Assembly: GCA_905235355.1 (NCBI GenBank) | Contig: CAJOLM010000008.1 | Coordinates: 1-21,406 of the forward strand | Reading direction: 5' to 3' | DNA: 21,406 nt | DNA from: an uncultured Elusimicrobiales bacterium | Lineage (GTDB): Bacteria; Elusimicrobiota; Elusimicrobia; Elusimicrobiales; Elusimicrobiaceae | In this document: one piece after another, positions 7,420 through 15,204 of the stretch | How the letters are laid out: every line of letters starts with the position of its first letter | How positions within the stretch are numbered: the first letter of the stretch is position 1 | Translations under genes and position numbers: made by a program | Notes under the pieces: generated by a model | What the model was told of the DNA's origin: nothing | The model's input: only the letters and a program-made list of their open reading frames with translations | Database searches by the model: none

Positions 7420-7837
7420 TCCAGTTACCCTGCAAACAAATACCCGCTTACTTAATTTCCGCAGTTTTGGAGATAGCCGCGGTCAGTTATGCGCGCTGGA
7501 GGCTCTTTCTGAACAAATCCCGTTTGAAATCAAACGGGTTTATTATATGTGGGATGTTGGCCCGGACCAAACGCGCGGGCATCATGCCCATTACCGGCTT
7601 AAACAGGTGCTGGTGTGTCTTAGTGGTAGCTGTGATGTGGTAGTAGAAGATGCTACTACGAAGAAAACCATACGCCTGGATAGCCCTTTACAGGGTTTGC
7701 TGTTAGATGGGAAAATTTGGCACTATATGGAGCATTTTTCTCCTAATTGTGTGCTGATGGTACTGGCCAGTGATCACTATCAAGAATCTGATTATATCCG
7801 TGATTATGATCAATTCTTAAAGGAGATGGGCAAATGA
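7412..7837 (+). CDS. fdtA: dTDP-4-keto-6-deoxyglucose 3,4-ketoisomerase (FdtA/QdtA family)
   Basis: The 141-residue protein is a single cupin of the FdtA/QdtA/WxcM-like family. It moves the keto group of dTDP-4-keto-6-deoxyglucose from C4 to C3, preparing C3 for amination. The signature R55-G-H-H58-A-H60 contains the two histidines that correspond to the catalytic pair described for FdtA; RVYYMWD (42-48) carries the active-site tyrosine region; GSCDVVVED and VLASDHYQESDYIRDYDQF are characteristic of the family. The start is GTG, 8 nt inside rfbB, with GGAG at 7401-7404 correctly spaced. Whether the product is the galacto (Fuc3N) or gluco (Qui3N) epimer cannot be told from what I can see, so fdtA is used for the family. 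Confidence 0.9.
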   Translation: MPNPVTLQTNTRLLNFRSFGDSRGQLCALEALSEQIPFEIKRVYYMWDVGPDQTRGHHAHYRLKQVLVCLSGSCDVVVEDATTKKTIRLDSPLQGLLLDGKIWHYMEHFSPNCVLMVLASDHYQESDYIRDYDQFLKEMGK

Positions 7838-9420
7838 ATGGATTGGAATTGCAAGATTTTTTATTTCATCATCAGCCTTCTCGATTGGAATTGTTGAATT
7901 ACAAAGCCACAAAAGAAGGGAAAAAAATACAGATTCATGTATATCGGAACCATTCGTTTGAGCCGATAGAACATACAATTACACCCTATTTGGATTATGC
8001 AGGGCTGCAGGCTACCTTTTCCTATAGTGATTATGATGATTCTTTGTCTTTTTTGCAGATAAATCCCCAGGCAGATTTATTAGTGCTTTGGCTGGATTTA
8101 AGTCGTTACAAAAACGCCCATTTGGAGCAGTTTATTACGCAGCGTTTGCAAGAATTAAAAAAAACCTTTAAAAAGCCTATTCTGTTTGTGGGAGTCGGCC
8201 AACAGATTTCACTTCCGAAAGAAGTGGCCTTTACGTTTGATGTAGCGAAGATAGCCGACACACTCGGTGCTGCTTTTTATGATGAGCGTTTGGAAGCTAT
8301 TACGGGTACAAAATTAAGCCGGCAGGCTTGCCTATCTTTTTCTAAAGAATTAGGGCTGAATTATTTTCCGTCTTTAGTCTTGCCAAATTTAAAAGCTGTT
8401 TTTGTAGATTTAGACCATACGCTTTATCAAGGGGTGCTGGGGGAAGATGGCATTGAAAATTTGAAATTAACAGAAGGCCATAAACGCTTGCAGGAGCAAT
8501 TAAAGCAGCTTGCCAAACAAGGATACTTTTTATGCGTAGTCTCTAAAAATGAGCTGGCTGATGTGGAAAAATTATTTAACAGCCGGCCCGATTTCCCGCT
8601 GCAAAAGAAGGACTTTACAAAAATTTGTGCCTCGTGGGATCCAAAGCCAGCCATGATGAGCCAACTGTTAAAATTTCTAAATATTAATCAAGACAGCGTT
8701 TTATTCATAGATGATAATATCGGCGAGGTCACGGCCGTACAGGGTGCCTATCCCGATATGAAAATCATTTTGGCACAAGAAAATGCAAATGAAACGGCGG
8801 ATATTTTGGCACATTATCCGCGTTTGAAAAAATTTGCCAGTAATCAGGAAGATTTGTTGCGCGCCCAGGATACCCAAGCCAACGAGCTTCGCCGCCAGGC
8901 ACAAGCAACTTTGTCCCCGGAGGATTACATTAAAAGTTTGCAGATGGTTGTCACGTTCTCTTTTGATAATCCGGCGCAGGCACCGCGCGTGGCGGAATTG
9001 TCTAATAAAACCAATCAGTTCATTTTTTCTTACAAACGCTATACATTGCCGCAGGTAGAAGAAATGATGAAAAACCCCGATTATTGCGTACTGAGTTTGC
9101 GGTTGAAAGATAAACTTTCAGACAGTGGTATTATCGGGGTGCTAGTGGTAAAAAAAGAAACCAATGTAGCTCATTTGGAAGAATGTTTCATCAGTTGCCG
9201 GGCATTGGGCCGGGGGATAGACCAGTTAATGATTTTATATTCCTTGCAGCAAGCGTTGGACCGGTTGGGTTGTACCCAGTTGCAGGTACATTTTGTGCGA
9301 GGGGAACGAAATTTGCCCGCGCACCAGTTTGTAGAGCAGTACTTGGGCGATTATCTGAATAAACCTGCGCCGTTTAGCTACCACCCGCCGAAAGATTGGG
9401 TTACTTTTGAATTTAATTAA
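7834..9420 (+). CDS. FkbH-like HAD-IIIC protein (acyl carrier protein loading)
   Basis: A 528-residue protein with an N-terminal region (1-180) poorly conserved in FkbH-like proteins, a HAD-IIIC phosphatase-like domain (about 187-320), and a C-terminal GNAT-fold-like region (about 350-515). HAD motifs are D192-L-D194-H-T, S237 in VVSKN, K271 in WDPKP, and D293-D294-N295. FISCRALGRGID (about 449-460) matches the conserved SCRxLGRG element of FkbH proteins. Characterised FkbH enzymes transfer a glyceryl group from 1,3-bisphosphoglycerate to an acyl carrier protein, releasing phosphate. The next gene encodes such a carrier protein, 9 nt away, which strongly supports that role; the acyl group itself is inferred. 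AAGGAG (7820-7825) and an ATGA overlap with fdtA define the start and show translational coupling. Confidence 0.85.
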   Translation: MNGLELQDFLFHHQPSRLELLNYKATKEGKKIQIHVYRNHSFEPIEHTITPYLDYAGLQATFSYSDYDDSLSFLQINPQADLLVLWLDLSRYKNAHLEQFITQRLQELKKTFKKPILFVGVGQQISLPKEVAFTFDVAKIADTLGAAFYDERLEAITGTKLSRQACLSFSKELGLNYFPSLVLPNLKAVFVDLDHTLYQGVLGEDGIENLKLTEGHKRLQEQLKQLAKQGYFLCVVSKNELADVEKLFNSRPDFPLQKKDFTKICASWDPKPAMMSQLLKFLNINQDSVLFIDDNIGEVTAVQGAYPDMKIILAQENANETADILAHYPRLKKFASNQEDLLRAQDTQANELRRQAQATLSPEDYIKSLQMVVTFSFDNPAQAPRVAELSNKTNQFIFSYKRYTLPQVEEMMKNPDYCVLSLRLKDKLSDSGIIGVLVVKKETNVAHLEECFISCRALGRGIDQLMILYSLQQALDRLGCTQLQVHFVRGERNLPAHQFVEQYLGDYLNKPAPFSYHPPKDWVTFEFN

Positions 9421-9429
9421 GGAGTTAAC

Positions 9430-9657
9430 ATGAACATAGAGGAAAAAGTATTGGATTTGATTGTGGCTGCTACCGGGCTATCCAAAGAAGAATTGCTCAA
9501 GCACCGCACCGAAAAGAATCAGTGGTCTTCTTTGCAACACGTGGAAATCGTATTTGCGCTGGAAGATACATTTGGGCTTAGTTTTACCCAGGAAGAATTA
9601 GCCCAATTAACGACGGTACAAAACATTATTGATTGCGTAAGTAAAAAACTGTCATGA
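9430..9657 (+). CDS. discrete acyl carrier protein
   Basis: This 75-residue protein has the acidic four-helix pattern of acyl carrier proteins. The 4'-phosphopantetheine attachment serine is S34 in Q-W-S33-S34-L35, followed by the helix-II recognition pattern HVEIVFALEDTFGLSF (37-52). The usual DSL tripeptide is SSL here, so the conserved Asp before the modified Ser is replaced. It lies between the FkbH-like gene (9 nt gap; the ribosome binding site AAGGAG overlaps that gene's stop) and the GNAT-VOC gene (ATGA overlap). The arrangement suggests it carries the acyl group loaded by the FkbH-like protein and presented to the GNAT domain, and is not the fatty-acid synthesis carrier. Confidence 0.88.
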   Translation: MNIEEKVLDLIVAATGLSKEELLKHRTEKNQWSSLQHVEIVFALEDTFGLSFTQEELAQLTTVQNIIDCVSKKLS

Positions 9658-10640
9658 AACATCAAATCACCCAAGAAGGCTTGGCTTTCCGCTTACGTCC
9701 TGTTACCTTGCAGGATGCTGCGTTTATTGTTGAGATCCGTCTGGCAGATGCCCAGCGGAATCAATATATACACCAGATCTCTGCGGAAGTATCCGTCCAA
9801 GAAAATTGGTTAAATGAATATTTTAAGCGGGAAGGGGACTATTATTTTGTGGTGGAAAATAAGTTTACCCACCAGCCGGAAGGGTTGATCGGTCTGTATG
9901 ATGTGCAGGACGGAAAAGCCGAGTGGGGACGCTGGGTAATCAAACAAGGTTCTTTAGCGGCGGCGGAAAGTGTAGATTTGATATTTCGCGTAGCTTTTGA
10001 CGTATTGCATTTGCAGGAATGCTATAGCCGTACGATTGAGGATAATGTTCAAACGGTCGCTTTCCATGATTCCGTAAAAGAACTGCGCCGGGCTATTTTG
10101 CAGGATTGTTTTACCTTGCATGGTAAAACCTATAATGCGGTAGAACATTATGTGACGCCACAGCATTTTGAGCAAACGGTTCATCCTTTGTTGCAGCGGA
10201 CAGCGTTGCGGATTTTTCAGCGGTTTTTTAAACAAGCTACCCAAGCGGAACTGACGTTTCATCATTTGGGAGTGGCGTGCCGCAATATGCAGCGCGATTT
10301 GTTGTCTTACGGTTGGTTGGGATATAGCCCCGTGGGAGAGCCTTTTGAGGACCCTCAGCAAGGGATTAAAGGCTTGTTTTTGCAAGCCAAAGGGCAGCCC
10401 ACTTTGGAATTGTTGGAAAATTTGCCCGGTGCGCACACGTTAGATGCGTGGATTAATAACAGAGTGAAAATCTATCATTTTGCTTATACTACCCCGCAGA
10501 TAGAAAAAACATTGAAAGTCTTTTTATCATTAGGAGCAAAATTGATTTCTCCCATGAAACAATCCACGTACTTTCAAAAAAGAATTTGTTTCTTTATGTT
10601 GCCAAATATGTTTATGATTGAGTTAATTGAGAAAATATAG
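9654..10640 (+). CDS. GNAT acyltransferase fused to a VOC (glyoxalase-fold) domain
   Basis: The 328-residue protein has two parts. Residues about 9-170 form a GNAT domain (FRLRPVTLQDAAFIVEIRLAD start, EGLIGLYDV and AEWGRWVI strands, CYSRTIEDNVQTVAFHDS near the cofactor helix), resembling ribosomal-protein/amino-sugar N-acetyltransferases. Residues about 198-328 are a VOC domain: FHHLGVACRNM (200-210), FEDPQQGIKGLF, LELLE, and YHFAYTT, a pattern like methylmalonyl-CoA epimerase relatives that occur in polysaccharide loci. H201 or H202 and the last-strand E325 are candidate metal ligands. The likely job is transfer of the carrier-bound acyl group to the C3 amine of the dTDP-sugar, with the VOC part modifying or epimerising the acyl chain. 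That function is inference. The coding sequence becomes markedly AT-rich from about 10480 on. Confidence 0.78.
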   Translation: MKHQITQEGLAFRLRPVTLQDAAFIVEIRLADAQRNQYIHQISAEVSVQENWLNEYFKREGDYYFVVENKFTHQPEGLIGLYDVQDGKAEWGRWVIKQGSLAAAESVDLIFRVAFDVLHLQECYSRTIEDNVQTVAFHDSVKELRRAILQDCFTLHGKTYNAVEHYVTPQHFEQTVHPLLQRTALRIFQRFFKQATQAELTFHHLGVACRNMQRDLLSYGWLGYSPVGEPFEDPQQGIKGLFLQAKGQPTLELLENLPGAHTLDAWINNRVKIYHFAYTTPQIEKTLKVFLSLGAKLISPMKQSTYFQKRICFFMLPNMFMIELIEKI

Positions 10641-10642
10641 AT

Positions 10643-12052
10643 ATGAATTATCAAGCGAACCTCTCTAAATTAGTGGAAGAAATCAAAGCACAAGGATATA
10701 AAAGTGTGTGCATGTGGCAGCCTGCGTATAATTTAGGTGGGGGAAGTGCTTATCTGAGATTTGCGAAATATCTTGTAGAACATACTGATTTAACAGTGTA
10801 CTATATGGACTACAAAGATGGTTATTTATCCTATCTATTAAATGCGCAGCCGTGTATACACTTTTTGCACTATGATGAAAATCTGCTCGATTTCCCTGTG
10901 AAGGAAAAATGCATTATTATTGTAAATAGCACTCGTGTAGTCCAAATGCCACGCATGAACCCTGAGAATAAACTTGTTTTTTGGCATTGGGAAACTATCC
11001 CCAGTGCGTGGGATATTGTCTTGATTAATCATGAAGTGAAAAAGTACTTAGAATTAACTAAAAATAATCATGCTATGATATATCATGACTGGTCTGCAAG
11101 AGATAGTCTAAACCGGTATCAGCACATAGGTTTTGAGAACAAAGATTATTTAATGCTTACCTTGCCTCCAAAAACAGTGGAATGTAGAAAAGAGCTTGTA
11201 GAAGCGGATGCTATAAATATTTGCTTTTTAAGCAGACTTGCAAATGATAAAAAACGAAGTTTATTTTACTTAATTGATAACTATGCAAAATATAAAACTA
11301 ATAAAAAGAAAAAGCTACATATAATTGGTGATGGAGTGGCTGCAAATGAAGTAAAAAACTTTTGTAAAAAGTTTGAAAAGGAAATTGAATTTATTTTTAA
11401 TGGTACTGTGCCAAAAGAAAGACTGGATGACTATTTAATAAATCATGCAGATATTCTATTCGGAGTAGGGACTTCTGTCTTGGAAGGTGCGTCCTTAAAA
11501 ATCCCATCGGTTGTTCTGTTAATGGATAGCCGGCCAATCCATGACGAAGATGCTTTTTGGGTTTATGATACTAAAGAATATTGTATGGGTATTTTAACGG
11601 AAGAAAAGGCTGACTTTGGTGTAAAATATACTAAAATTAGTGAAATAATTGATTCTGTATATAACAAGTCAAATGGCAAAAAAGATGAAGGCCAAAAATC
11701 GTATGAATATTTTATTGAAAACCATAGCAGTATGGAACAAGTAATATATTCATTATTGACATTTTTTAAAGAGTCCACTTTAACATTTAAAAAATTGCAA
11801 AAATGTATCAAATATACTCCATACTGCCAGTTATCTATTGTCAAAATTAAGTTACTTGGTATTAATGCAATAAAAATCATGCAGCATGTTAACACAGTAA
11901 GAATATATATGGGACCTCTGCAGATTTATAAGAAAGTTGCCGATAGAAATAAGACCAAACATTATGTTTTTGGCATAAATATTATGACAACGCGCAGAAT
12001 AACTGGTTGGAAGCCGTTGGCAACTTCATTTAAGGATACAAAACGAGGATAA
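10643..12052 (+). CDS. GT-B fold glycosyltransferase (family 4-like)
   Basis: A 469-residue protein. WQPAYNLGGGSAYLRF (25-40) is a typical acceptor-side GT-B glycine loop. The nucleotide-sugar half shows ICFLSRLANDKKRS (193-206), LHIIGDG (225-231) and the ADILFGVGTSVLEGASLKIPSVV segment (269-291, with E281), matching the GT4 donor-binding motif. The last 70 residues include IKLLGI and HYVFGINIM stretches, hydrophobic-basic repeats often found at the ends of O-antigen and capsule glycosyltransferases, possibly for membrane contact. It has no predicted export signal, so it should act at the cytoplasmic membrane face on lipid-linked glycan. It starts 2 nt after the GNAT-VOC gene and is AT-rich compared with the genes before it. 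Donor and acceptor are unknown. Confidence 0.75.
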   Translation: MNYQANLSKLVEEIKAQGYKSVCMWQPAYNLGGGSAYLRFAKYLVEHTDLTVYYMDYKDGYLSYLLNAQPCIHFLHYDENLLDFPVKEKCIIIVNSTRVVQMPRMNPENKLVFWHWETIPSAWDIVLINHEVKKYLELTKNNHAMIYHDWSARDSLNRYQHIGFENKDYLMLTLPPKTVECRKELVEADAINICFLSRLANDKKRSLFYLIDNYAKYKTNKKKKLHIIGDGVAANEVKNFCKKFEKEIEFIFNGTVPKERLDDYLINHADILFGVGTSVLEGASLKIPSVVLLMDSRPIHDEDAFWVYDTKEYCMGILTEEKADFGVKYTKISEIIDSVYNKSNGKKDEGQKSYEYFIENHSSMEQVIYSLLTFFKESTLTFKKLQKCIKYTPYCQLSIVKIKLLGINAIKIMQHVNTVRIYMGPLQIYKKVADRNKTKHYVFGINIMTTRRITGWKPLATSFKDTKRG

Positions 12053-12054
12053 AT

Positions 12055-13479
12055 ATGGAAGTTAGCGGAAAATACTATATAAAGCTTTTTGGAATAAGAT
12101 TATGCAAAATCAAAGTTATCAACGCAGATTATTTTGAATTTTATTTATTTTTCCTACCGCTGTTTACAATAAGAAAAAATGGTAGACGTATCAATATAAA
12201 TTTGCTAATTGTGCAAAAATTTTATGATTCGGTAAAAAAGAATTATAAAAAAATACGTGCTAAACAAGCCAAAAAACAAATAATAAAGAGATTTCAAAAC
12301 GGTGAAAAGTTAAAAATATGTTTTATTGTCGAACGACCGGGGACTTGGTGTTTTGATTATCTTTATAAATTATTAAATGAAGATGGCCGATTTGAAGTAT
12401 ATATTTTTATTATGCCAGATCCTGCATATGGGTACTATGCAACGCACGACTATATTGACGCTGTGTACCAAGAGCTTGAGGCTAAAGGTTATTCGCCCAT
12501 TAGAGGTATAGACCTTGAAACAGATAACTTTTTCGATCTAGCAAAGGATATCAACCCGGATATGGTATATTTTACCGATTTTGGCCGATGGCATTATTAT
12601 CCCCAATATTATATTACTAATTTTTTAGATAAAATTACCTTTTTAACAGACTATGGCTTTTCTGTTATGAACGATAAATTCGTTTGTACATTTGAGTTAA
12701 ACCAGCTGGTTGATAGATATTATAGAGCGACGGATTTTCATAAAACTTTTGCTGAACAATTGATGAAAAATAAAGGAGCAAATGTTGTAGTAACCGGTAG
12801 CCCTAAACTGGATGTGTTATTTGATAAAAACTATACTTATCAAGATGTATGGAAACCGCAAAACAAACCTAAAAAACGTATAATTTGGGCGCCACACCAC
12901 TCAAATGCAGACAATGGCTATCAGAACACTGACCAATGGATGATGAATGGTTTTATGGAACTCTGTGACTTTATGTTAGAAGTGGCCGAGCGATTTAAAG
13001 ATGAAGTTCAATTTGTTTTCCGTCCCCATCCAATACTGAAATCATATTTACAAAAAAAGTGGGGGGATCGTATGCAACAACAATATTATGATAAATGGGA
13101 TAAGCTGGAAAATACTCAATATTACACAGGCAATTTCTGCGATTTGTTTGCAACATCTGATGCAATGATTATGGATTGTTTGTCATTTATGGCAGAATAT
13201 ACAGCTTTTGATAAACCGATATTTTTTACAAAAACAAAAAACTGTAGAACACCCTTCAACGATTTTGGTGCCGAACTGTACAAAAATTTCTATAAACCGC
13301 AAACCAACCTCAAAGAGGATATTATTAAATTCATTCAAGAGGTTGTTATAAACGGTAAAGACGATAAAGCAGCGCAAAGACATCTATTCGTAAAACAGTA
13401 CTTTGGCAAAATAAATGGCCACACTGCTTCAGAGAATATTTATAATGATATTATAAAATTATTAGAAGGAGAAAAATAA
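12055..13479 (+). CDS. TagF-like polyol-phosphate (CDP-glycerol/ribitol type) transferase
   Basis: A 474-residue protein whose residues about 85-470 resemble teichoic-acid polyolphosphate transferases. Visible family elements are VTGSPKLD (247-254), RIIWAPHHS (275-283), FVFRPHP (320-326), and SDAMIMDCLSFMAEYTAFDKP (the acidic, serine-containing loop, 368-388). These enzymes transfer glycerol-phosphate or ribitol-phosphate from a CDP-activated donor to a lipid-linked glycan, with CMP release. Residues 1-50 carry an extra KLFGIRLCKIK-type element also seen at the end of the preceding glycosyltransferase. The following gene encodes a TarI/IspD-like cytidylyltransferase, which fits a CDP-polyol donor. 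In a diderm organism this would decorate capsule or O-antigen, comparable in principle to Haemophilus type a/b capsule synthesis. Start is 2 nt after the previous stop. Confidence 0.8.
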   Translation: MEVSGKYYIKLFGIRLCKIKVINADYFEFYLFFLPLFTIRKNGRRININLLIVQKFYDSVKKNYKKIRAKQAKKQIIKRFQNGEKLKICFIVERPGTWCFDYLYKLLNEDGRFEVYIFIMPDPAYGYYATHDYIDAVYQELEAKGYSPIRGIDLETDNFFDLAKDINPDMVYFTDFGRWHYYPQYYITNFLDKITFLTDYGFSVMNDKFVCTFELNQLVDRYYRATDFHKTFAEQLMKNKGANVVVTGSPKLDVLFDKNYTYQDVWKPQNKPKKRIIWAPHHSNADNGYQNTDQWMMNGFMELCDFMLEVAERFKDEVQFVFRPHPILKSYLQKKWGDRMQQQYYDKWDKLENTQYYTGNFCDLFATSDAMIMDCLSFMAEYTAFDKPIFFTKTKNCRTPFNDFGAELYKNFYKPQTNLKEDIIKFIQEVVINGKDDKAAQRHLFVKQYFGKINGHTASENIYNDIIKLLEGEK

Positions 13480-13481
13480 AA

Positions 13482-14189
13482 ATGGCAAATATAGGACTCA
13501 TTATTGCGGGCGGAGTGGGCGCGCGTATGCAGCAGGCTATTCCGAAACAATTTATGACGGTGTTTGATAAGCCCATTATCGCTTATACTATGGAAAAATT
13601 TGAAAAACATCCGGCGATTGATGTAATAGCGGTAGTTTGTTTGGAAGGTTGGGAAAATATTTTAGCCAGCTATGCCAAGCAGTACCATATTACTAAATTA
13701 AAACATATATTTCCCGCCGGAAAAGTCGGGCAGGAATCTATTAAAAACGGTATTATGGGACTTGCAGAGCATTATAGTGATGACGATATCGTATTAGTCC
13801 ATGATGCAATTCGTCCGAATCTATCCAAAGATGTTATATCAGAATGTATTGCAATAACCAAGCAATACGGCAATGCAATAGTTTGTGTGCCTTGTCAAGA
13901 AGCAATGTTAGAAACAAATGACAAAATATGCTCAGAATCATCCTATCCGAGAGATAATTTAAAACGTACCCAAACCCCGCAAGGTTTTAAACTTGGAATT
14001 ATAAAGAATGCACACAAAAAAGCTGCTGAATTGGGAATAACTAATTCTATAGCCAGTTGTACATTAATGATAGAAGTTGGAGAAAAAGTATATTTTTCTA
14101 CCGGCTCTGAAAAAAATATTAAATTAACTACGCCAGAGGATATAGAAATATTTAAAGCACTTTTAAGAGGCTCAAAAGATGATATCTAA
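13482..14189 (+). CDS. TarI/IspD-family CTP:sugar(polyol)-phosphate cytidylyltransferase
   Basis: A 235-residue nucleotidyltransferase. The CTP-binding loop is GGVGARM (10-16) with PKQF (21-24, K22); HDAIRP (107-112), QTPQGF (164-169) and KNIKLTTPEDI (211-221) complete the IspD/TarI signature. PIIAYTMEKF and VVCLEGW are closer to TarI (ribitol-5-phosphate cytidylyltransferase) than to MEP-pathway IspD. The segment where IspD has a T-D-E type motif reads ITNSIAS (186-192), so the substrate site has diverged. Placed between a TagF-like transferase and an SDR/AraD pair, it most likely activates a pentitol or similar phosphate as its CDP derivative, not methylerythritol phosphate. The ribosome binding site AAGGAG overlaps the end of the preceding gene, and its own end overlaps the SDR by 11 nt. 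Confidence 0.82.
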   Translation: MANIGLIIAGGVGARMQQAIPKQFMTVFDKPIIAYTMEKFEKHPAIDVIAVVCLEGWENILASYAKQYHITKLKHIFPAGKVGQESIKNGIMGLAEHYSDDDIVLVHDAIRPNLSKDVISECIAITKQYGNAIVCVPCQEAMLETNDKICSESSYPRDNLKRTQTPQGFKLGIIKNAHKKAAELGITNSIASCTLMIEVGEKVYFSTGSEKNIKLTTPEDIEIFKALLRGSKDDI

Positions 14190-15204
14190 GATTTTAGAAG
14201 AAGAATATAAAAAAATTGCGAATGCATTAGGTGACAAAAAAGATTTATTGAAAAATAAATCAATTTTAGTTACCGGCGCAAACGGTCTTATTGGTTCTTA
14301 TCTCTCAGAATTTTTAATATACTGTGGCGCTAATGTATATGCAATGTCGCGTTCTATGGAAAAATTAAAAAAAAGATTTAAAAATTGTTCAGGCATAAAT
14401 TTCATAGAACAGGACTTGAATGAGCCCATTAAAACAGATTACAAATATGACTACATTATTCATACCGCAAGTAATTCACATCCTTTAGCGTTCTCACAAG
14501 ATCCAGTAGGTACAATGAAAGCAAATCTTTTTGGAACTATGAATTTACTGGAATGCGCCAAAAAATCAAATAGTAAATTTCTTTATCTTTCAACCGGTGA
14601 AATTTATGGAAATAATATTGACCATGCTTTTACCGAGGAGGATTTGGGCTCTGTTGATACGAAATTAGCTCGTTCTTGTTATCCTGAATCAAAACGCGCT
14701 GCAGAAACGCTATGTATTGCATACAACTCTCAATATGATGTAAATGTAAATATCGCGCGTCTTTGTTACGTCTATGGTCCTACTATAACAGATACAAATT
14801 CAAGAGCGGATGCTCAATTTTTAAGAAATGCTCTTAATGGGGAAGATATTATATTGAAAAGTAAAGGTGCACAACGTAGAACGTATTGTTACGTAGCTGA
14901 CACAGTTTGTGCATTATTATATATTCTGTTATATGGTGAAAATTCAGAAGTTTATAATATTTCCAATCCAACTTCTATAGTTAGTGTTGCTGAATATGCC
15001 AAAACATTGGCTGATATCGCTGGTGTAAATTTAAAATTTGAATTACCTACCGAGGTTGAAGCGAAAGGATATTCAAAGCAGGCGGATTCTATTCTTGATA
15101 GTACAAAATTGCAAAATATTGGGTGGAAACCTTTGTATAACATTACTGAAGGTCTTACTAATACAATTAGTATTAAAAAGGAGCTACAATGCTTGAAGGT
15201 TTAA
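14179..15204 (+). CDS. extended SDR (NAD-dependent epimerase/dehydratase family)
   Basis: A 341-residue nucleotide-sugar-type extended SDR. A 28-residue N-terminal extension precedes SILVTGANGLIG (28-39). HTASNS (95-100) replaces the common HLAA motif, STGEIYG (138-144) resembles the STDEVYG dehydratase/epimerase region but with Gly-Glu instead of Asp-Glu, and Y168-x3-K172 (YPESK) is the catalytic pair, followed by RAAETL as in UDP-glucuronate decarboxylases. It would act on a nucleotide-activated or phosphorylated sugar. Overlaps at both ends (11 nt with the cytidylyltransferase, 16 nt with araD) show it belongs to the same coupled unit, so a CDP-linked substrate is plausible. Whether it epimerises, reduces or dehydrates cannot be read from sequence. 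Confidence 0.8.
   Translation: MISKILEEEYKKIANALGDKKDLLKNKSILVTGANGLIGSYLSEFLIYCGANVYAMSRSMEKLKKRFKNCSGINFIEQDLNEPIKTDYKYDYIIHTASNSHPLAFSQDPVGTMKANLFGTMNLLECAKKSNSKFLYLSTGEIYGNNIDHAFTEEDLGSVDTKLARSCYPESKRAAETLCIAYNSQYDVNVNIARLCYVYGPTITDTNSRADAQFLRNALNGEDIILKSKGAQRRTYCYVADTVCALLYILLYGENSEVYNISNPTSIVSVAEYAKTLADIAGVNLKFELPTEVEAKGYSKQADSILDSTKLQNIGWKPLYNITEGLTNTISIKKELQCLKV

Noticed and set aside
5496..7837. dTDP-rhamnose pathway
   Set aside because: rfbA and rfbB are shared by several pathways; no rfbC or rfbD is present, and FdtA plus FdtB point to a 3-amino sugar.
13482..14189. IspD of the MEP isoprenoid pathway
   Set aside because: The family is the same, but TarI-like sequence features, the diverged substrate segment and the TagF-like/SDR/AraD neighbours argue for a polysaccharide role.
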